Shown: positions 49,351 to 59,532, counted from the first letter of the stretch. The stretch: 64,000 nt of DNA from an uncultured Pirellulales bacterium (GCA_938015445.1 CALLPE010000005.1:62001-126000); one strand, 5' to 3'. The notes: a model not told the origin generated them from the sequence alone. Made by a program: numbers and translations.

Positions 49351-51155
49351 ACGCTGAATTCCAGCTTCCAGCGGCCGGGAATGCGGGTGCCCACGCACCA
49401 CAGCTCCAGCACGCCCAGTTCGGTCAATCGGGCGTGGAAGCGCACGGGCACGCACGGTTCGTCGATCGACTGGTCGGCCGGCAGAACTGCTTCTAGCGAG
49501 TCGGTTTCTTGAAGCTCCTCGGGCGACCAATAGGCCAGCAGATCGCCTGGCCGGTCCTGCTTGCGCACCGAAGAGCTGAAGAAGCGGAAGCAGGCCGGCT
49601 CGCCGACGACCAGCCCGATTTCGTCCGAAGGCACGTCCGTTTCGGTGCCTTCCTCCATTCCGATGGGCACGACGCACAAGGCGCGCAATGGCCGCTGCGC
49701 GCCCGGCACCGCCAGGGCGGCGGTTTCGATGCCCACGTAGTACGCCCGGGCCGTGCCGCCGCGGATGCGCACTCCGCCCCGCTGTTTGCTCCACGCGTAG
49801 TAGGCGGCGCCGCGGGCGACGGCATGGTCTAGGTCCATCGAGCCTTCCAGCACGCGCGGAGCCGCCCGCTGGCCGAACCATTCGGCCATTACTTCCAGCA
49901 AGCGCTGGCGGAGCACTTCGGCCTTGAACACGCCGCCGTTGAATAGCACGTGTGTAGGACGCACCGGCTGGTTGGAGGCGCTATCGGCTTCGCTCGACTG
50001 CCCGCCCCCGTGTGCCTGCAAGAACATCGCCAGATGCCGGGTGATGGCTGTGTCGGTCTCGAACGGCAGGCCGATCTCTTGGAAGCCGGAAACCCTTCGC
50101 CGGGCGGGCCGATCGGTGACGCGACAATGCGGGAAGAAGCCTTCCAGTAATAATTGCTCCAGGCTATGCCGCTCGATTTCTACCGACACCGTGCCGCCCA
50201 CCACTCGTTTGCCGCGTCCCAGGATGGAAACGGGGAATGTTTCTGGTTTGTCAGCCGCAGGGGCCAACAGCGCCTCCTTGGCGTTGCGGCAGGAGTGCCA
50301 CAGGGCCACCGATTGCCACGGATCGAGCTGGATGCCTTTTTCGGCGAACCGTGCGGCGACGAAATGGGCCGCGGTCAAGTCCATGTTGTCGCCGCCCACC
50401 AGCAGATGGTTGCCGACAGCCATCCGCCGTAGCACCAGTTCGCCGTCTTCTTCGGCCACGGCCACCAGGGTCAGGTCGGTGGTGCCGCCACCGACGTCGC
50501 ACACCAGCAGCACGTCGCCCAGCTTCAGCACCCGCCGCCAGCGCGGCCCTGTCTCGGCCAGCCACGAGTACACGGCTGCCTGCGGTTCTTCCAGCAGCAG
50601 AAGGTCCTGGGGCAGTCCGGCGGCCAACGCGGCTTCGCGCGTCAGTTCCCGGGCGCTGGCGTCGAACGAGGCCGGCACGGTCAGCACCACGTGTTGCTGG
50701 GTGATTGGGGCGTCGGGAAAGGCATGTTCCCAGGCCGCCGCCAGATGCTCCAGATAACGCTGCGAAGCGGTCACGGGCGACACCTTGGCTACCTCCGCCG
50801 GGGCATTCCAGGGCAGAATCGGCTGCCGCCGGTCAACCCGACTGTGACATAGCCACGATTTGGCAGCCCCGACGGTCCGGTGCGGGGCTTCGGCGGCCTT
50901 GCGTCGGGCAAGCTCGCCGACGACGAAATCTCGCCCCGCAGCCCACGGCAAGTCGAACACCCCACCGGTACACTCGTGCTCGGGCGCCAGGTACAAGAAC
51001 GACGGCAGCGTAGTGCGGGATTCGACCACGCCGGGCGCCACCAACTGCGGAATGCCCAGCACAGAAACCTGCGGCTCTTCTGCATCCAAAGACGCATACG
51101 CCAGCACGCTGTTGGTGGTACCCAAGTCGATGCCAATCACGTATTTTGCACTCAT
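49332..51155 (-). CDS. Hsp70 family protein, non-canonical, paired with DUF2760
   Basis: The 607-residue protein has an actin-like ATPase domain (IGIDLGTTNSVLAYASLD at residues 7-24, LLVCDVGGGTTDLTLVAVA at about 225, VLFNGGVFKAEVLRQRL at about 408) and a short beta-rich C-terminus (VRFHARLTELGVLELWCVG). It lacks the helical lid of DnaK, so it is not the general chaperone. AAAGGAG precedes the ATG. The DUF2760 gene lies 272 bp upstream on the same strand. Hsp70-DUF2760 pairs recur in several phyla, often with a second Hsp70-like gene that is absent here. The cellular role is unknown. Confidence 0.92.
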   Translation of the reverse strand: MSAKYVIGIDLGTTNSVLAYASLDAEEPQVSVLGIPQLVAPGVVESRTTLPSFLYLAPEHECTGGVFDLPWAAGRDFVVGELARRKAAEAPHRTVGAAKSWLCHSRVDRRQPILPWNAPAEVAKVSPVTASQRYLEHLAAAWEHAFPDAPITQQHVVLTVPASFDASARELTREAALAAGLPQDLLLLEEPQAAVYSWLAETGPRWRRVLKLGDVLLVCDVGGGTTDLTLVAVAEEDGELVLRRMAVGNHLLVGGDNMDLTAAHFVAARFAEKGIQLDPWQSVALWHSCRNAKEALLAPAADKPETFPVSILGRGKRVVGGTVSVEIERHSLEQLLLEGFFPHCRVTDRPARRRVSGFQEIGLPFETDTAITRHLAMFLQAHGGGQSSEADSASNQPVRPTHVLFNGGVFKAEVLRQRLLEVMAEWFGQRAAPRVLEGSMDLDHAVARGAAYYAWSKQRGGVRIRGGTARAYYVGIETAALAVPGAQRPLRALCVVPIGMEEGTETDVPSDEIGLVVGEPACFRFFSSSVRKQDRPGDLLAYWSPEELQETDSLEAVLPADQSIDEPCVPVRFHARLTELGVLELWCVGTRIPGRWKLEFSVREDSQ

Positions 51156-51427
51156 CGTGCGCTGCTACTCCTTTTGCTGTTTGCTGTTGCTGTCGTTATG
51201 GGCGGCCAGGCGATACACAGCAAAGGGCTTGGCCGATCGATCGCAGGCCAATCGAAAGCGCTGCTCCGCCAAGCTTCGTAGCACTGACCGCGCCCGCCAG
51301 GTCGCGGAATTCTCGCCACGCGAACCAGCGCGAAGCAAAGCGTAGAACTCTCGTCGCCCGGGACGGGCCGGGAAACACTGTTGCCACCGGCGTCCGGGCA
51401 GACATTGGGAAAACAGCCATCGGGAAA

Positions 51428-51979
51428 CTATTGTATTTCCACTTCCACGGGGGCGACGACGCGGGCTGCTGCGGTGCTGCCGGTCCACACCGGCAATTCG
51501 CAGCGGGTAGCCTCCCAACCCGGATGCACCACCCGACCGCGAAACGGCGGAACCCCGTCTACGCGACCGGTCAGATGGAACCGGGCGGGATCGAAGCCGG
51601 CAGGCACTTCGATCGGCTGGCCTTCCGCCTGCGAACAAGCCGGCCGCAAGGCGAACATCCGTTCCAGCACCTTGCGACACTGGCTATGCACGTCGCGCAC
51701 CGCCGCCGCAATCTGGGCGTCGGTGTACCCGGTCAGGTCCTCCTGAATGAAGTCTACGAAGCGGGCCTCGCGCTGCAAAGCCGCCAGCAAGGTCAGGGCC
51801 TCGCTGCGCACCGGTTTGGCCGGCGGTGCTGGAGCCGGGGTTGATTTCGGCTTTTCTAGCTGCGGCGGGGCTGGCTCGGCCGCAGGCGGCAGCGCGAGAA
51901 CCTCGTCGATCCGCTGCGCGAAGCCCCCCTTGAACAACGCCAAAAAAAACAGACGGAAGGCCACCCAAATGCGTCTCAT
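51428..51979 (-). CDS. DUF2760 domain protein
   Basis: The 183-residue protein has a hydrophobic N-terminus (WVAFRLFFLALFKG), a proline-rich linker (residues 30-57) and a conserved C-terminal domain with LLAALQREARFVDFIQEDLT, DAQIAAAVRDVHSQC and a final GTGSTA-like segment before VEVEIQ. This layout is that of DUF2760. Such proteins are found beside non-canonical Hsp70 genes, as here, which suggests a dedicated client or co-chaperone. The 272-bp space to the Hsp70 gene contains no supported gene. Confidence 0.85.
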   Translation of the reverse strand: MRRIWVAFRLFFLALFKGGFAQRIDEVLALPPAAEPAPPQLEKPKSTPAPAPPAKPVRSEALTLLAALQREARFVDFIQEDLTGYTDAQIAAAVRDVHSQCRKVLERMFALRPACSQAEGQPIEVPAGFDPARFHLTGRVDGVPPFRGRVVHPGWEATRCELPVWTGSTAAARVVAPVEVEIQ

Positions 51980-52410
51980 GCCACAACCCCGTTGTGAGTG
52001 TCTGCCCAGGCCGGTCGGCTAACCACTTCGGTCAGACGTCCGAGCATCGCTTAACCCTGAGCATCGACCAACCCTCTATGCATCGGTGAAGAACCGTATC
52101 AAACCACAGAGTTGGCTAGCCTGCAACCGGGTGAACGAACGTGCCTGGCAGGATCGTATGGCGGCGTTGAGTCGGAGACCGGGGGGCAGCCCTTGCAACG
52201 CAGTTATTTTAGGACGCACCTTGGCTGCGGCCCGTTTGAAGCGTGCGTAGCCTGTCGCACGTGGGGGCGGCACGCTAAAAGCGTCCGTAGGCTGTCGGTC
52301 GTGGCGCCGGCCCGCGATAATATGCCGGTTGTCCGTGCAACAATGAGCAGGCCGAAAGGGATCATGAGCCTGTTGGCTCGCCGGGGCGGAAAGCCATTCC
52401 AAACCGCTGC
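51980..52410. other. Gene-free spacer with a 40-bp tandem duplication
   Basis: No gene is supported. The only structure seen is a 40-bp duplication at 52229-52308. The spacer is downstream of the GspK-like giant and upstream of DUF2760. Confidence 0.55.
52229..52308. repeat. 40-bp tandem duplication, diverged
   Basis: Units at 52229-52268 and 52269-52308 align without gaps, sharing for example GCGTnCGTAGnCTGTCG. A third partial copy (GGCCCGCGATAATATGCC) follows. Confidence 0.75.
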
Positions 52411-55400
52411 TTATTCGATGAACCGTCGCAGCAGGATGCAGTTCTCCACGTTAAGGTCTTGCCCGCGCTGGAATCCCACCGGGATGCTGCGGTCGATGAT
52501 GTAGAACGCCCGGTATCGCTGCACCTCGCCGGTGTCGATTCCCAATTCGGGCCCCAGCTCGAAACCGCCGGGCAAATTGGGATTGGGGCGAACTTCGAAA
52601 TAGCCGACCGTGATCCAAATCGCATACACGTTCGACTGCGTGGTGACCAGGTTCGCCAGCCGCATCAGGTTGCGGTAATAGAAATATGGATTCCGGTCGG
52701 TGTTGTCGGCCGGATTGGTCGATTGCCAGCGGAACAATGGCCTGCCGGGATCGTCCGGATCGCTGCGTAACAGGGTGTGGTCGATTTCCCTGGGCGAGCC
52801 GAAGCCTGCAAGCCCCAATTCACCGCCAGCGAACGAGCGGAAGGGACGAGCGAAGAAGGTGGGCGCATCGGCACTGACGTCCAAGATACGAGTGCCGGTT
52901 CCATACCCGCGGCGGCTGCGCACGAACTTCGACCACAGCCCCGGCACCGCCAGCCGCTGATCGTGCCAGTTCATCAGCCCTATGAACACATCTTCGCTGA
53001 AGATGGTGTTCAGGTTGATGCGTCCCGGCTCGCGGTAGCGCGGAATTTTGTTGGCCGGTGGATGGAAGCGGTGATCTCCCCCGGTGGCCGCCTCAGGATC
53101 CACTTGTACCTCGCAACCGATGAAACGCGATTGCACCCCCACGTAATTGAGAATCCGATGCCACTGTGGCGAAGCCGACGCGCCGGAAGGGCCCGAGAAG
53201 AAGAAGTTCAGCAGGTGAGGGAACGGCACGTTTTCGGGCGTGGTGGCGTCGTATGGATTGGGGGACACATTGGGCTTGATGAAACTGTAGTAAACGTGCG
53301 AGCTTTGCTCGCGGCGTGCCAGCAGCTTCGACGACGGCAACGCCGGCACCAGCAGCAGTTCCAGTTCGCTGACAAACGGTCGATTGTTCCACGTCAGCCA
53401 GGGGAAGGGGACCATCGGGTAGCCACGGTACAAAGCACTGGGTGTCCCGATGGGCGGCCCGAACGGCTTGTTCAGGTAACCCAAGGTGTGCTCGAATGGC
53501 TCGTTGAAATGGTGTTCGGGCACTGCGCCGCCGCCGGGCGAAAAGGCCCCGTTCTTGAACGTCGGCTCCTGCACCCAGAGGTTGTTTATGCCCCCATGGA
53601 CTCGCTGCTCGGCCTCGCCCCGCTGCCGGGTCTCGAAAAACAACGGGTCCGACTTTGGGTAGTCGCTCGGTGTATGAACGCCGTTGAACGCCGTCAGGTC
53701 CACCGACAACGAATCGACCGTGCGATAAGGATTGTACACGGGGTGATACTCGGCCTTCGGGTTGGCCAGCCGTTGCAAGTGCAGGACGCGGAACCGCGCC
53801 GTGGTTCCGGTGCGGTTGATCGCCGGCAAGTCTTCGGCATCCTCTTTGCGCATTTTTTCGCTGTCCAAAGGCTCGTCGTAAGGCGTAGGATAGCCTTCGC
53901 CTTCCTTGTACGGCTCGCCCATCGGGTCGTTTTCCGGATACCCGTCCCTCGGCTCGGAGATGTTCAACCGCCGGGGCCTGTTGACTACCACGGCCACGGC
54001 CGGTTGCACTGGGGCCGGGGGCTGATCGGCCCCGCCAATGACCTTGTTGTTGAGGACCTCGACCTGATTGGACTGGGGGTTGGAATTGGGTGTCAGCACG
54101 ATCCGCCGGGTTTGGTTGAGGTTCTTGTCCACGCGCTCGCCGATGTAACTGATCCCTGCCCCGCCGGCAGGATTGCCAGGTCCCACCACGCAGTAACGGC
54201 CGGGCAGAATGGGCGCAACGTTGTTGGCTATTGTTCCGTCGGGATAAAAAGTCCCTGGTCCGGCCGCCAATCCCGCAGGCGGCGCACTCATATCGACGAA
54301 GTAGACGGTGCGGTCGATGTCGGGCCGTTGGACGGGGTCGTCGGGGTCGGGCTGTTCTTCGTCGCCGCCGGCTCGTACCACGATCACGCGCCACACAGGG
54401 GCTCCGCCCGGTGCACGTTGATTGAGCTGTACCCCCCGAGGCACCCCCTGAGGCCCAACCGCTCCCGAATACAAATCTCCCTGTGGCGGCGCCAATACAC
54501 TCTGCGGATTGAACAGCTCGAAGAACAATGCCCCCTGCGGACGCAGCCGCTGGTCGAAGTCTTCGTCGGGTTCTTCGGCGTTCGGGTCTTTGGCCTTGGT
54601 GAACTTCTTGCTCGGATCGGTGTCCAGGTCTTCGGTCCTTCGGTCGTGCCACGCTACGGCCTCGGTCAACAGCAGCTCCGGTCGCTCGCAGCCGTACACC
54701 ACGTGAACTTGGTCCGCTGGATTGGGATTCCAGCCCGATGCGGTAAAGGGGTTCACCACGTACGCAAATCGGGTCATGATCGAGTCGCGATCGTAGAAAT
54801 CGACCACGTTGACTGCCCACTGGGCGATCATCCGGCAGGTCTGCTGGCGGCTGCCCGTCTGGCGGTCCAAGTAATCCAGATCGGCCAGCAGCAACATCAG
54901 CACGTACAGGTAGCGGGCCTGGAGTTCCTGCGGAGTATAAGGCGGGGTGCGGCCGGGTTCGAGCTGCTGTCCGGGACGGCCGTTGTTAAAGTGGTCCATC
55001 GGAACAGCCACCGTGGCGCTGGGGCTGACGTACAGGGCAATTTGTTCGCTTGGCGCCTCGTTATCCACCACCCCGTCGCCGTTGTCGTCGCGGCCGTTGC
55101 CCAATGCACGGTTCAGATCGAGTTTCCCACCGGCTAGCACTTCCGGCGGCAGCAACTGGGGCCAAACAGCGGGCGGGGCGCCCCGGGCCATAAGTAAATC
55201 GGTTATATGATGAGCACGCCGCGCCGGCAGCGCGCTGCGGAGTTGCGGCGGCATGGCCGGTGCCGGCAAGGGGAGCGACCAGCTATCGGTGGTTACCTGA
55301 TGCCGTCGGGGAACAAGCAGCGAGTAACCCACCTGCTCGCCCGGCGGAACGTACAACGTCAGGTTGTACAACCGGCTGGGCAGCGTAGGGGCGTCTTTGT

Positions 55401-57066
55401 CGAATGGGCGAAGGATGCGTTCCAGCTCGGCGGGGCTGAAGGGGTTGTCGACGATCGAAGCCATCAGGCTTTCCAGCCCGCGCGGCGCATTACGCGACAA
55501 GTCGATTTGATACGGGTTGTCCAATATCGGGAACGGCAGGCCGCCCAGCCGCAGGTTCAAATCCATAAACAGCGGGTGGCCGGCGATGTCCAATCCGACA
55601 GCGCCGGAGCCGAGCAAATCCGGCGGCCAAGCGAAGTTATCCAACCGGTACGGCGGGGCACCAGCCAAGGAGGTCAGGAATCCCCAATAATTTCCGCAGT
55701 ATTGGAAGAACTTGTTGTGAAACAGCGGATGGACCCTGCCCGGCACGCCTGGCCGCGGGTTGCCACCATCGGCAGCGTATCGCCCGGGATATCGCCCGTT
55801 ACCCAACAATAGGAACCGGTAACGGTCCAGCAGGGTGTTGCCCGGATTGCCCGGCTCGACGAAAAGCGGCACCAGATTTATTTCTGGCGGGCCGTAGCCT
55901 TGACCGCGTTGCAGGGGAGCCTCGGGCATTCCGCCGGCGAACGCCACGCCCAGTTGAGCCACCTCGGGCGGAATTTCGGCGGCAGCCGCAGGCGTAGAGC
56001 GGTAGTATTCGGCCTGCGTTTGGCTGATCGTACCGTGGGCGTTGACGTTCAGCCGGCCGTCCATGTCCAGGATCAGTGCCGCCACCAAAGGTTTGTATTG
56101 GCGGCCGTCCGGTGCACTACGCACCGGCAAGCCCATGTCGATCCACACGCTGTCCGGCACGCCGTCGCCGTCGTTGTCGACATCCCATGGGCCGTCGACT
56201 GGATTGAAGCGTGGATTGCTACCAGTGAACGCCGGATGGTCGTACGGCATGGGGCGCAGTATCACCCGACGCAACAAATCCGGATTTGCCCCACCGGCCT
56301 GCTTGATCCAGTAGCGGACCAATTCCGGGCGGTGGAACGAGGGGATGATTCCCTCGCCGGGGACGATGGCCGCCAGGGCCATGTGCTGATGATCGACGGC
56401 AGTGTAATCGGTATTGGCCCCCCCGACGGGGTTGCGGTTGGCCAAGGCGTTAGGTAGCAGAGCCAACGGTCTGCCGGTATCTGGGTCCGGCGCGTCTAGC
56501 CTGCCGGTGGCCGGGTTGTATCCGAAGCCCATCCCGGAAAATGCCGCCCCGTTTATCACACACCAATCGCCGTCGCGGGGAAACCCGTTTTCGAATGCCA
56601 ACGCTTGCAACCTGCCAGTGCTGCTGACGCCTACGATATGCGTGCTCTGGCCGGCGGCTGGTCCGGTGATCATAGTCAGCACCCGGCCGGTCAGACGGAA
56701 TGGCGGATGGGCGGTCGGGTTGTTGAACTCGAATATCTGGCCGCCCAACACCACGCCGCTGATGCTGCCTTCCCACTCGTGAGTCCCATAAAGGGTTTCC
56801 AGCAGGCTGTGGGCGCCGACGGTGGAGGCGACGTTAAGCGGGTTAGGCCCGCGGAGAATTTGCAGCAATGCCTGGTGGCAGGTTTTTTGCGGCCAGTCGG
56901 CGAACTGGTCGATGCGTTGCACGACGCGCGAAGCGCGCTGGGCCTGGCCGGTAAGAACCACGAACGTTACCGCCACCAGCGCGAACATCGCCAGCAGCCC
57001 AAGGATCACCAGTAGCAGCACCCCGCGCCGCCCCAGCAGACGGCGTTTGCGGAATATGAATTTCAT
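52411..57066 (-). CDS. Giant GspK-like pseudopilin with EF-hand-like calcium loops
   Basis: The 1551-residue protein starts with a prepilin-like region: a basic leader KRRLLGRRG, then VLLLVILGLLAMFALVAVTF. Glu5, found in most pilins, is absent, as in GspK. Two acidic loops look like calcium-binding EF-hand motifs: DVDNDGDGVPDSVW at about residue 295 and GRDDNGDGVVDNE at about 655. LDMDGRLNVNAHG and PGRINLNTIFSEDV are GspK-style patterns. Standard GspK is about 320 residues, so this is roughly five times larger, with proline-rich low-complexity stretches. It is the last gene of the secretion operon and could form the tip of a pseudopilus. Confidence 0.82.
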   Translation of the reverse strand: MKFIFRKRRLLGRRGVLLLVILGLLAMFALVAVTFVVLTGQAQRASRVVQRIDQFADWPQKTCHQALLQILRGPNPLNVASTVGAHSLLETLYGTHEWEGSISGVVLGGQIFEFNNPTAHPPFRLTGRVLTMITGPAAGQSTHIVGVSSTGRLQALAFENGFPRDGDWCVINGAAFSGMGFGYNPATGRLDAPDPDTGRPLALLPNALANRNPVGGANTDYTAVDHQHMALAAIVPGEGIIPSFHRPELVRYWIKQAGGANPDLLRRVILRPMPYDHPAFTGSNPRFNPVDGPWDVDNDGDGVPDSVWIDMGLPVRSAPDGRQYKPLVAALILDMDGRLNVNAHGTISQTQAEYYRSTPAAAAEIPPEVAQLGVAFAGGMPEAPLQRGQGYGPPEINLVPLFVEPGNPGNTLLDRYRFLLLGNGRYPGRYAADGGNPRPGVPGRVHPLFHNKFFQYCGNYWGFLTSLAGAPPYRLDNFAWPPDLLGSGAVGLDIAGHPLFMDLNLRLGGLPFPILDNPYQIDLSRNAPRGLESLMASIVDNPFSPAELERILRPFDKDAPTLPSRLYNLTLYVPPGEQVGYSLLVPRRHQVTTDSWSLPLPAPAMPPQLRSALPARRAHHITDLLMARGAPPAVWPQLLPPEVLAGGKLDLNRALGNGRDDNGDGVVDNEAPSEQIALYVSPSATVAVPMDHFNNGRPGQQLEPGRTPPYTPQELQARYLYVLMLLLADLDYLDRQTGSRQQTCRMIAQWAVNVVDFYDRDSIMTRFAYVVNPFTASGWNPNPADQVHVVYGCERPELLLTEAVAWHDRRTEDLDTDPSKKFTKAKDPNAEEPDEDFDQRLRPQGALFFELFNPQSVLAPPQGDLYSGAVGPQGVPRGVQLNQRAPGGAPVWRVIVVRAGGDEEQPDPDDPVQRPDIDRTVYFVDMSAPPAGLAAGPGTFYPDGTIANNVAPILPGRYCVVGPGNPAGGAGISYIGERVDKNLNQTRRIVLTPNSNPQSNQVEVLNNKVIGGADQPPAPVQPAVAVVVNRPRRLNISEPRDGYPENDPMGEPYKEGEGYPTPYDEPLDSEKMRKEDAEDLPAINRTGTTARFRVLHLQRLANPKAEYHPVYNPYRTVDSLSVDLTAFNGVHTPSDYPKSDPLFFETRQRGEAEQRVHGGINNLWVQEPTFKNGAFSPGGGAVPEHHFNEPFEHTLGYLNKPFGPPIGTPSALYRGYPMVPFPWLTWNNRPFVSELELLLVPALPSSKLLARREQSSHVYYSFIKPNVSPNPYDATTPENVPFPHLLNFFFSGPSGASASPQWHRILNYVGVQSRFIGCEVQVDPEAATGGDHRFHPPANKIPRYREPGRINLNTIFSEDVFIGLMNWHDQRLAVPGLWSKFVRSRRGYGTGTRILDVSADAPTFFARPFRSFAGGELGLAGFGSPREIDHTLLRSDPDDPGRPLFRWQSTNPADNTDRNPYFYYRNLMRLANLVTTQSNVYAIWITVGYFEVRPNPNLPGGFELGPELGIDTGEVQRYRAFYIIDRSIPVGFQRGQDLNVENCILLRRFIE

Positions 57067-57416
57067 GTTTCGGGCCTCGCTTGTTGAGATGATTGAACCC
57101 GACGCAAGGTTGACCGCTGCGCTTTCGGAGCTGGCCCTTTCCCCGAAGTCGCCTTTCGCGGCGACAAGTGCGACTATACCATTGGGCAGCGGCCCGTAGT
57201 TGCAATTGCCCTTATGTTTTTGCTTCCTCGATCAGCCTTGCCAGCCGAAAAAAGGTCTGCAAATGTGTGGATCTGGAGATGCTTGAGTATGCGAATATCC
57301 GAATACCGAGTACGCGAAGATCTGAATCCGTCGATACCCCTGAATATCTGATGAATATCTGAATACGCATTGCCAATTCACTAGGGAACCTTGTTCTTGT
57401 TCAGCCACAACCCTTG
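57067..57416. other. Spacer inside the secretion cluster with degenerate AT-rich repeats
   Basis: No gene is supported in these 350 bp. Positions 57288-57370 hold degenerate repeats of GAATATCTGAATAC-like sequence that are AT-richer than the surroundings. The spacer separates the PilV-like gene from the giant and could hold a separate promoter for the latter. Confidence 0.6.
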
Positions 57417-58478
57417 TTACCGTTTGTTCCACAGGGGATTAAAACCGTCGAGTTCCACTGTGGTGGTATAGACGCCGATAACGCTGTCGATGATCACACA
57501 CAGCGGGTTGGGCGACAGCGCTGTGTTCCAATCGGGGCCGGCCAGGGTCAACAAGTTTGTGGGATTCTCTCCCGCGGCCACCACACGGTACCACTTACAC
57601 TGTTTCAGTGGGTGGCCGAGCGGCGACGAAGCGTCGTACAGCAGCACCCATTCGTTTTCCCGGACATACACTCGCTTGCTCAACTGGATGCTGCCGCCAC
57701 CGATGGCGATTGCCCCGCCGGCTGCGTCGAGGAATTGGGCCTGCACGGCGACCTCTCCGGGGCGGTAATCGAACACACCCGGGGTACTTTCCCTAGGCGC
57801 GGAAACGTCGAAGTTCCGCTTATAGCAAATGGCCACCGAGACCACGAACTGGGACTTCCAGTGGACCGGCACCGCTGCCTCGGCCGCCGAAGGAGAAACC
57901 GTCAGGAACCAGGAAAAGTTCCCTGTGGGGATAATGTCGGCTGCGCCGGACAGCAGGTTGTTTTCTCGGGGGACTTCGGGCCGGAATATGCGATCCTCAG
58001 GCAGGCGGAAATCGAAGTCCTCTCGACAACAGCACACCTGCCGTGCCAGGTCGGCGTTGGCGCCGATCCAACCAACAGTCAACCGAGCGATAGGGCTGCC
58101 TGCGCCGCCCAAGGGCGTATTGCCCAGCCCCCTGGCCACTCCCAGTGGATCGATGGCGAACGGCGGCAAACTGGTATTGGTAGTGGGATTTGGCACTCCC
58201 GGCTGCCAGGTGGTGTAGTCCAACATGCGGCGCACCTGGACGGTGCGCATGATGGCCCGGCCAGCCGAGCCGGATCTGTCGTGCTTGCCGGTTTCTACCA
58301 TTGCCATCCGCCCGACGGGAATCAAGGCGGCCATTCCCAGCAGTCCCACGGCCAGCACGAACACCGAAATGAGCACTTCCATCAGGCTGACGCCGCCGCG
58401 CGTGCGCCGCAGGCTTTGCCTTAAGTGGCGGCGCCTTGCACAATAGGCGACAAATGGTAAGCTGGGTAAGCGGATCAT
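57417..58478 (-). CDS. PilV/GspI-like prepilin
   Basis: The 353-residue protein has a basic leader and the prepilin peptidase site RTRGGVSLMEVLISVFVLAV, with Glu at +5, followed by a hydrophobic helix (VGLLGMAALIPVG). The rest is beta-rich and secreted-looking. It begins 3 bp after the stop of the preceding prepilin gene (58482), so it is clearly co-transcribed. Such minor pseudopilins help start pilus or pseudopilus assembly. Its length exceeds the usual 120-170 residues of GspI/PilV. Confidence 0.85.
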   Translation of the reverse strand: MIRLPSLPFVAYCARRRHLRQSLRRTRGGVSLMEVLISVFVLAVGLLGMAALIPVGRMAMVETGKHDRSGSAGRAIMRTVQVRRMLDYTTWQPGVPNPTTNTSLPPFAIDPLGVARGLGNTPLGGAGSPIARLTVGWIGANADLARQVCCCREDFDFRLPEDRIFRPEVPRENNLLSGAADIIPTGNFSWFLTVSPSAAEAAVPVHWKSQFVVSVAICYKRNFDVSAPRESTPGVFDYRPGEVAVQAQFLDAAGGAIAIGGGSIQLSKRVYVRENEWVLLYDASSPLGHPLKQCKWYRVVAAGENPTNLLTLAGPDWNTALSPNPLCVIIDSVIGVYTTTVELDGFNPLWNKR

Positions 58479-58481
58479 GGT

Positions 58482-59531
58482 TTATCGTCCCCCGAGGCTG
58501 TCGGCTTTTCGGGCGAACTCTCGGGACTGGAACACATCCGCGCCGGCGGCCACTGGTTGAGTAGTGACCAAGCCGGTCTGTGGGTTGACGGTTACCCACA
58601 GGTTGTTGCGGTCTTGCCAGTTGTCCAGGCCGTCGGCTGCGCTGCCGGCCGGTACTCGCTCCCTGGCACCGATCAGCAGGTATATCGGCTGCGTGAGCGA
58701 AACCACGTTGTTGTCATAATACACCCGTTCCAACGAGCCTTTGGGGGAGAACACAAGCACGATCGGTTGCGTGCCGGTTCCCAAGGCGAACTGTTGCCCT
58801 CCAATCTCCCAACCGGAAAACTGCAAGTCGATCACTGCCCCGGCCGGAAGCTGCAACGGCGCCCCGTGAGACTTCAAAGGCCGGCGCATGATCTTGTAGG
58901 GCACGGGCATCGAGGGTGAAGGACCCCACGGCACTAACTGGCCGTTGGTTATGTCTAGCCGCAGCGTCAGTTGCGTGTCGCCGACGGTGGTGATCGTGTA
59001 CCACGGGCCTTGATTGTTCAGTTGGATCAGGTCGCCTGGGGCGACCAGCCGGGTATTGATCGCTGGGCTCAGGGACGCCCGCAACACCGCTTCGCGTCCA
59101 ATCTGCATGCTGACCAGTTGAACGGTGGCCACTGCGTCCACCGACTCGCCGCAGTATGGCGCAGGCACAGCCACGTGGTCCAGAACCATGCTGCACTGAG
59201 GCAGGTTGGCCATGCGCTGGATCATTACCCCGCAGGGCCGACCGGTTTCCAAGGCGTGATTTCGTGCTGCGCCCAGATACACGTTCAGCGCCCGGGCCGC
59301 CTCGCGCACCCGGCGCTGGTTAGCCGAGGATTGGATGGCCGGCACTGCGATGCCCATCAGCAGCACGATCACGCCGATGACTACCAGCAATTCCACCAGG
59401 GTCATGCCGGCCCGGCCTCCCCGCTGCGCAGGAAAGCCGCTGGATAGCCAGCAGCGCCGGGCGCAGAGCTGCCATCCGTGATTGATTTCCGCCGCTCGGC
59501 GGCTGTCGGGCTGGCGACTGTGAACTGACAT
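58482..59531 (-). CDS. GspH-like prepilin
   Basis: The ATG at 59531 lies 1 bp beyond the end of the upstream prepilin gene, which fits tight coupling; a start at 59609 would overlap it. The leader is unusually long (about 40 residues, MSVHSRQPDSRRAAEINH) before the cleavage site GGRAGMTLVELLVVIGVIVL with Glu at +5. The helix is followed by ARALNVYLGAARNHALETG, typical of GspH/FimT. The C-terminal domain is large and beta-rich. It is probably a minor pseudopilin. Confidence 0.85.
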   Translation of the reverse strand: MSVHSRQPDSRRAAEINHGWQLCARRCWLSSGFPAQRGGRAGMTLVELLVVIGVIVLLMGIAVPAIQSSANQRRVREAARALNVYLGAARNHALETGRPCGVMIQRMANLPQCSMVLDHVAVPAPYCGESVDAVATVQLVSMQIGREAVLRASLSPAINTRLVAPGDLIQLNNQGPWYTITTVGDTQLTLRLDITNGQLVPWGPSPSMPVPYKIMRRPLKSHGAPLQLPAGAVIDLQFSGWEIGGQQFALGTGTQPIVLVFSPKGSLERVYYDNNVVSLTQPIYLLIGARERVPAGSAADGLDNWQDRNNLWVTVNPQTGLVTTQPVAAGADVFQSREFARKADSLGGR

Positions 59532-59532
59532 G

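Noticed and set aside
51156..51427. Short minus-strand frames between Hsp70 and DUF2760
   Set aside because: Frames of about 70-80 codons exist, but none has a ribosome binding site or a recognisable domain, and they are in conflicting frames.
52777..55137. Long plus-strand frame of 786 codons
   Set aside because: It is antisense to the GspK-like giant, which has a prepilin start, calcium loops and operon context. The antisense frame shows no recognisable domain.
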